64,000 nt of DNA, from the NCBI RefSeq assembly GCF_010731635.1, contig NZ_AP022583.1:3472001-3536000 (forward strand), read 5' to 3'. The notes under the pieces are model-generated. The model searched no databases, was not told the origin of the DNA, and saw only the letters and a program-made list of their open reading frames with translations. This stretch comes from Mycobacterium noviomagense (GTDB taxonomy: Bacteria; Actinomycetota; Actinomycetes; Mycobacteriales; Mycobacteriaceae). The stretch's first letter is position 1; each line of letters opens with the position of its first letter. This document shows positions 60,143 through 64,000 of this stretch, one piece after another. The position numbers and the translations under genes are program-made.

Positions 60143-61191
60143 CCAGTACCGCTGAGCGCGCCGCGCTGGTATCCGTGGTCGATGAACGCCTGCGCGAGGT
60201 CGCCAAGCTGGTGCGCCGATCGATGCTCGACGCACTGCCCGACGGCGAACCCAACCAGTGGCTATATGCACCGATGCGCGCGTATCCGTCGCGGCCGGGC
60301 AAGGCGTTGCGACCCGCACTGTGCCTGTCGGCCGGCCGCGCATTCGGAGCGGACGCGGACGAGCTGCTGGGCGCGGCTGTGGCGATCGAGATGCTGCACA
60401 ACGCATTCCTGGTTCACGACGACATCGCCGACGGCAGCGAAATGCGCCGCGGCAGGCCAACTTTGGCGGCAACGCACGGAATCGCTGCAGCACTCAACGC
60501 CGGTGATGCGTTGGCGGTGGTGGCCGGCCAAGTGTTGCGGCGGGCGACCCGTCGGTTCGATCGCGACCTGGCCGAGCTGGTGTGGGCTGAATTCGACACG
60601 ATGGCGATGCGCACCCTCGAGGGCCAGGCAACCGAAGTGGGCTGGCTCCTCGACAACATCGAGAATCTGGGGCCCGAGGACTATCTGAACCTGATCATGC
60701 ACAAGACGTGCTGGTACACCACCATCCATCCACTGCGGGTCGGAGCAATCGTGGGCTCGCGCGGCACCGCCGAACTGGGCCCGTTGGTGCGATTCGGCTT
60801 CCATTTCGGCGCCGCCTTTCAGATCCGTGACGACCTGTTGAACCTGGTGGGTGACGAACGGCTTTACGGCAAGGAGATTCTCGGTGACCTCTACGAGGGC
60901 AAGCGGACGCTGCCGCTGATCCACCTGCTGTCCGCCGCGCAGGGCCGCGACCGGGATATGGTCCGCGACTATCTGCGGCGCACCCGAGCGGAGCGGTCGA
61001 GCGAGTTGGTGTGCGAAGTGCGCGCGCTGATGGACCGCTACGGCAGCATCGCGTTCGCCAGCGAATTCGCCGAGGGCATTCTGCTGGTCGCCGAGGAATA
61101 TTTCGAGCAGGCCTTCGCCCACGCCCGGCCCGGCCCGGACCTGGAGTTCCTGCGGGCACTGGTGCCCTACGTGTGGGCGCGCTGGCGGTGA
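60139..61191 (+). CDS. polyprenyl (isoprenyl) diphosphate synthase
   Basis: A 350-residue trans-prenyltransferase. First aspartate-rich motif DDIADGSEMRRGRP (FARM), GDALAVVAGQ, then the second region FQIRDDLLNLVGDERLYGKEILGDLYEGKRT. The second motif ends in Asn (DDLLN) as in many geranylgeranyl synthases rather than Asp. It condenses IPP with allylic diphosphates; chain length cannot be read reliably, C20 or longer is my guess. ATGA overlap with the 229-aa gene. Confidence 0.92.
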   Translation: MTSTAERAALVSVVDERLREVAKLVRRSMLDALPDGEPNQWLYAPMRAYPSRPGKALRPALCLSAGRAFGADADELLGAAVAIEMLHNAFLVHDDIADGSEMRRGRPTLAATHGIAAALNAGDALAVVAGQVLRRATRRFDRDLAELVWAEFDTMAMRTLEGQATEVGWLLDNIENLGPEDYLNLIMHKTCWYTTIHPLRVGAIVGSRGTAELGPLVRFGFHFGAAFQIRDDLLNLVGDERLYGKEILGDLYEGKRTLPLIHLLSAAQGRDRDMVRDYLRRTRAERSSELVCEVRALMDRYGSIAFASEFAEGILLVAEEYFEQAFAHARPGPDLEFLRALVPYVWARWR

Positions 61192-61208
61192 GGGCGGGCC
61201 GCTTCCGT

Positions 61209-61214
61209 TATCGT
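61209..61214 (+). promoter_or_regulatory. -10 hexamer TATCGT of thyX (leaderless)
   Basis: TATCGT, 7 nt, GTG 61222. The alternative GTG at 61213 overlaps the hexamer itself, so 61222 is preferred. Confidence 0.55.
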
Positions 61215-61221
61215 GAGCGCC

Positions 61222-61974
61222 GTGGCCGAGACCGCTCCGCTGCGGGTGCAGTTGATCGCCAAGACCGAGTTCGTGGCGCCGCCCGACGTGCCGTGGGGTA
61301 CCGACGCCGACGGCGGGCCGGCGCTTACCGAGTTCGCCGGCCGGGCCTGCTACCAGAGCTGGTCTAAGCCGAACCCGAGAACTGCGACCAACGCCTCCTA
61401 CATCAAGCACATCATCGACGTCGGGCATTTCTCGGTGCTCGAGCACGCCAGCGTGTCGTTCTACATCACCGGCGTCTCGCGGTCCTGTACGCACGAGTTG
61501 ATCCGGCACCGGCATTTCTCGTACTCACAGCTCTCGCAGCGCTACGTGCCGGAACGCGACTCGCAGATCGTTGTGCCGCCGGGAATGGGAGACGACGCGG
61601 AACTGCAGGAGATCCTGAGCGCAGCGGCCGACGCCAGCCGTGCCACCTACACCGAACTGCTGGCCAGGCTCGAAGCGAAATTCGTCGATCAGCCCAACGC
61701 CGTTTTGCGGCGCAAGCAGGCTCGTCAGGCGGCCCGGGCGGTGCTGCCCAATGCGACGGAAACCCGGATTGTCGTCACTGGCAACTACCGCGCGTGGCGG
61801 CATTTCATCGCCATGCGGGCCAGCGAGCACGCCGATGTGGAAATCCGGCGGCTGGCCATCGCCTGCCTGCGCCAGCTGGTTGACGTCGCGCCGGCGGTGT
61901 TCGCCGACTTCGAGATCACCACCCTGGCCGACGGCACCGAGGTCGCGACGAGTCCGTTAGCGACGGAGGCTTGA
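61222..61974 (+). CDS. thyX: flavin-dependent thymidylate synthase ThyX
   Basis: A 250-residue FAD-dependent thymidylate synthase with signature [14 protein letters not shown] (RHRxxSxxxxSxR), GRACYQSW and [14 protein letters not shown]. It produces dTMP with tetrahydrofolate as product. The start gives exactly the M. tuberculosis length. The window thus carries both ThyA and ThyX, as in that species. Confidence 0.97.
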   Translation: MAETAPLRVQLIAKTEFVAPPDVPWGTDADGGPALTEFAGRACYQSWSKPNPRTATNASYIKHIIDVGHFSVLEHASVSFYITGVSRSCTHELIRHRHFSYSQLSQRYVPERDSQIVVPPGMGDDAELQEILSAAADASRATYTELLARLEAKFVDQPNAVLRRKQARQAARAVLPNATETRIVVTGNYRAWRHFIAMRASEHADVEIRRLAIACLRQLVDVAPAVFADFEITTLADGTEVATSPLATEA

Positions 61975-62901
<927 letters not shown>

Positions 62902-62919
62902 GCCACAGGTGAGCCGCAG

Positions 62920-64000
62920 GTGAACGAAGAGCTCGCCCCGCCAGGTCCTCTGGCCCCTGGCGGGCTGCGGGTCACCGCGCTCGGCGGCATCAGCGAAATC
63001 GGCCGCAACATGACGGTTTTCGAGCATCTGGGCCGGCTGCTGATCATCGACTGCGGGGTGATGTTCCCCACCCATGACGAACCCGGCGTCGACCTGATCC
63101 TGCCCGATCTGCGGCATATCGAAGACAGGCTCGACGACGTCGAGGCGTTGGTGTTGACCCACGCGCACGAGGACCACATCGGAGCGATCCCGTTCCTGCT
63201 GAAGCTGCGACCCGACATCCCGGTCGTCGGCTCGAAGTTCACCTTGGCGCTGGTGGCCGCGAAATGCCGCGAACACCAGCTCAAGCCGGTGTTCCGCGAG
63301 GTCAGCGAGGGCCAGCGCACCACGCACGGGGTGTTCGAGTGCGAATACTTCGCCGTCAACCACTCCATCCCCGACTCGCTGGCCATTGCGGTGCATACCG
63401 GGGCCGGCACCGTGCTGCACACCGGCGACATCAAGCTCGACCAGCTCCCACTCGACGGACGCCCCACCGACCTGCCCGGCATGTCGCGGCTCGGGGATGC
63501 CGGCGTGGACCTGTTCCTGTGTGACTCGACCAACGCCGAGATCCCCGGCGTCGGGCCATCCGAAAGCGAGGTCGGCCCGACCCTGCACCGGCTGATCCGG
63601 GGCGCCGACGGCCGCGTCATCGTGGCGTGCTTCGCCTCCAACGTGGACCGGGTGCAGCAGATCATCGACGCCGCAGTGGCGTTGGGCCGCCGCGTGTCGT
63701 TCGTCGGCCGCTCGATGATGCGCAACATGGGAATCGCCCGCGACCTGGGTTATCTGCGGGTGGCCGACTCCGATCTGATCGACATCAGCGTGGCCGAAAC
63801 CATGCGGCCTGAGCAGGTGGTGCTGATCACGACGGGCACCCAGGGCGAGCCGATGTCGGCGCTTGCGCGGATGTCGCGCGGCGAGCACCGCAGCATCACG
63901 CTGACCGCTGGCGACCTCATCGTGTTGTCGTCGTCGCTGATACCGGGCAACGAGGAGGCGGTGTACGGTGTGATCGACGAGCTCGCTAAGATCGGCGCCC
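62920..64000 (+). CDS. rnj: ribonuclease J, 5' part (cut by window end)
   Basis: The first about 360 residues of a beta-CASP metallo-beta-lactamase RNase: GGISEIGRNMTVFE, metal-binding THAHEDHIGAI, HTGDIK, then the CASP domain (CDSTNAEIPGVG, FASNVDRVQQ, TTGTQGEPMSAL). It matches Rv2752c (558 residues), so about 200 residues lie outside. GTG 62920 is a likely start, 18 bp after dapA, with GCAGG upstream. Acts in rRNA and mRNA processing. Confidence 0.95.
   Translation, partial: MNEELAPPGPLAPGGLRVTALGGISEIGRNMTVFEHLGRLLIIDCGVMFPTHDEPGVDLILPDLRHIEDRLDDVEALVLTHAHEDHIGAIPFLLKLRPDIPVVGSKFTLALVAAKCREHQLKPVFREVSEGQRTTHGVFECEYFAVNHSIPDSLAIAVHTGAGTVLHTGDIKLDQLPLDGRPTDLPGMSRLGDAGVDLFLCDSTNAEIPGVGPSESEVGPTLHRLIRGADGRVIVACFASNVDRVQQIIDAAVALGRRVSFVGRSMMRNMGIARDLGYLRVADSDLIDISVAETMRPEQVVLITTGTQGEPMSALARMSRGEHRSITLTAGDLIVLSSSLIPGNEEAVYGVIDELAKIGA

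Overview
The window is chromosomal DNA of a slow-growing Mycobacterium, probably outside the M. tuberculosis complex. The evidence is high G+C, PE/PPE and Esx genes, interspersed MIRU-like repeats, GTG/TTG starts, and long blocks collinear with the M. tuberculosis Rv2752c-Rv2831 region but interrupted by accessory DNA. I cannot name the species from sequence alone.

Layout. 0-4.3 kb: a minus-strand PE-PPE-EsxM-EsxN (ESX-5 type) cluster with a second near-identical EsxM gene, a truncated EsxM remnant, a PE remnant and two unfamiliar small genes. 4.8-8.8 kb: two paralogous MarR regulators on either side of a LuxR-type regulator destroyed by a decayed IS3-family element, plus an unknown gene sharing an operator-like motif with the second MarR. 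8.8-13.1 kb: echA16, vapBC22, DUF2277, DUF1802, a CocE/NonD-type hydrolase and a frameshifted exported protein. 13.2-26.5 kb: the conserved core, namely metallophosphoesterase-pptT-truB, ltp1, mntR (opposite strand), ribF-rpsO-lppU-gpsI-pepR, a nitronate monooxygenase-like gene, and ald with its divergent regulator aldR. 26.6-30 kb: two related small membrane proteins, then a WXG pair, an LpqN-like protein and a membrane protein that look like a type VII secreted effector locus. 30-42.4 kb: a DUF222/HNH gene, then dapB followed by one long plus-strand run of lipid or acyl-CoA genes (single-chain acyl-CoA carboxylase, two SDRs, an APH-like kinase, two acyl-CoA dehydrogenases, an aldo/keto reductase). 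42.4-47.6 kb: a flavin/F420 oxidoreductase, a dienelactone hydrolase, thyA-dfrA, a DivIVA-like coiled coil and a YcaQ-like protein. 47.7-50 kb: a second PE-PPE-EsxM-EsxN cluster. 50.1-52.3 kb: a two-component system. 52.3-61.2 kb: an unusual divergent six-gene locus joining a carotenoid-desaturase-like flavoprotein, an adenylyl cyclase-ATPase-TPR protein, three unfamiliar proteins and a polyprenyl diphosphate synthase. 61.2-64 kb: thyX, dapA and the start of the RNase J gene (cut by the window edge).

The strongest candidates for undescribed biology are the 52.3-61.2 kb locus, in which every neighbouring gene within each operon overlaps by 4 bp, and the 27.2-30 kb locus, whose large WXG protein carries an uninterrupted GxxxG glycine zipper and is followed by a possible immunity membrane protein. 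Many genes here also have a TANNNT -10 hexamer 6-8 nt before the start codon and little or no ribosome binding site. That predicts leaderless transcripts, and I used it to choose several starts.
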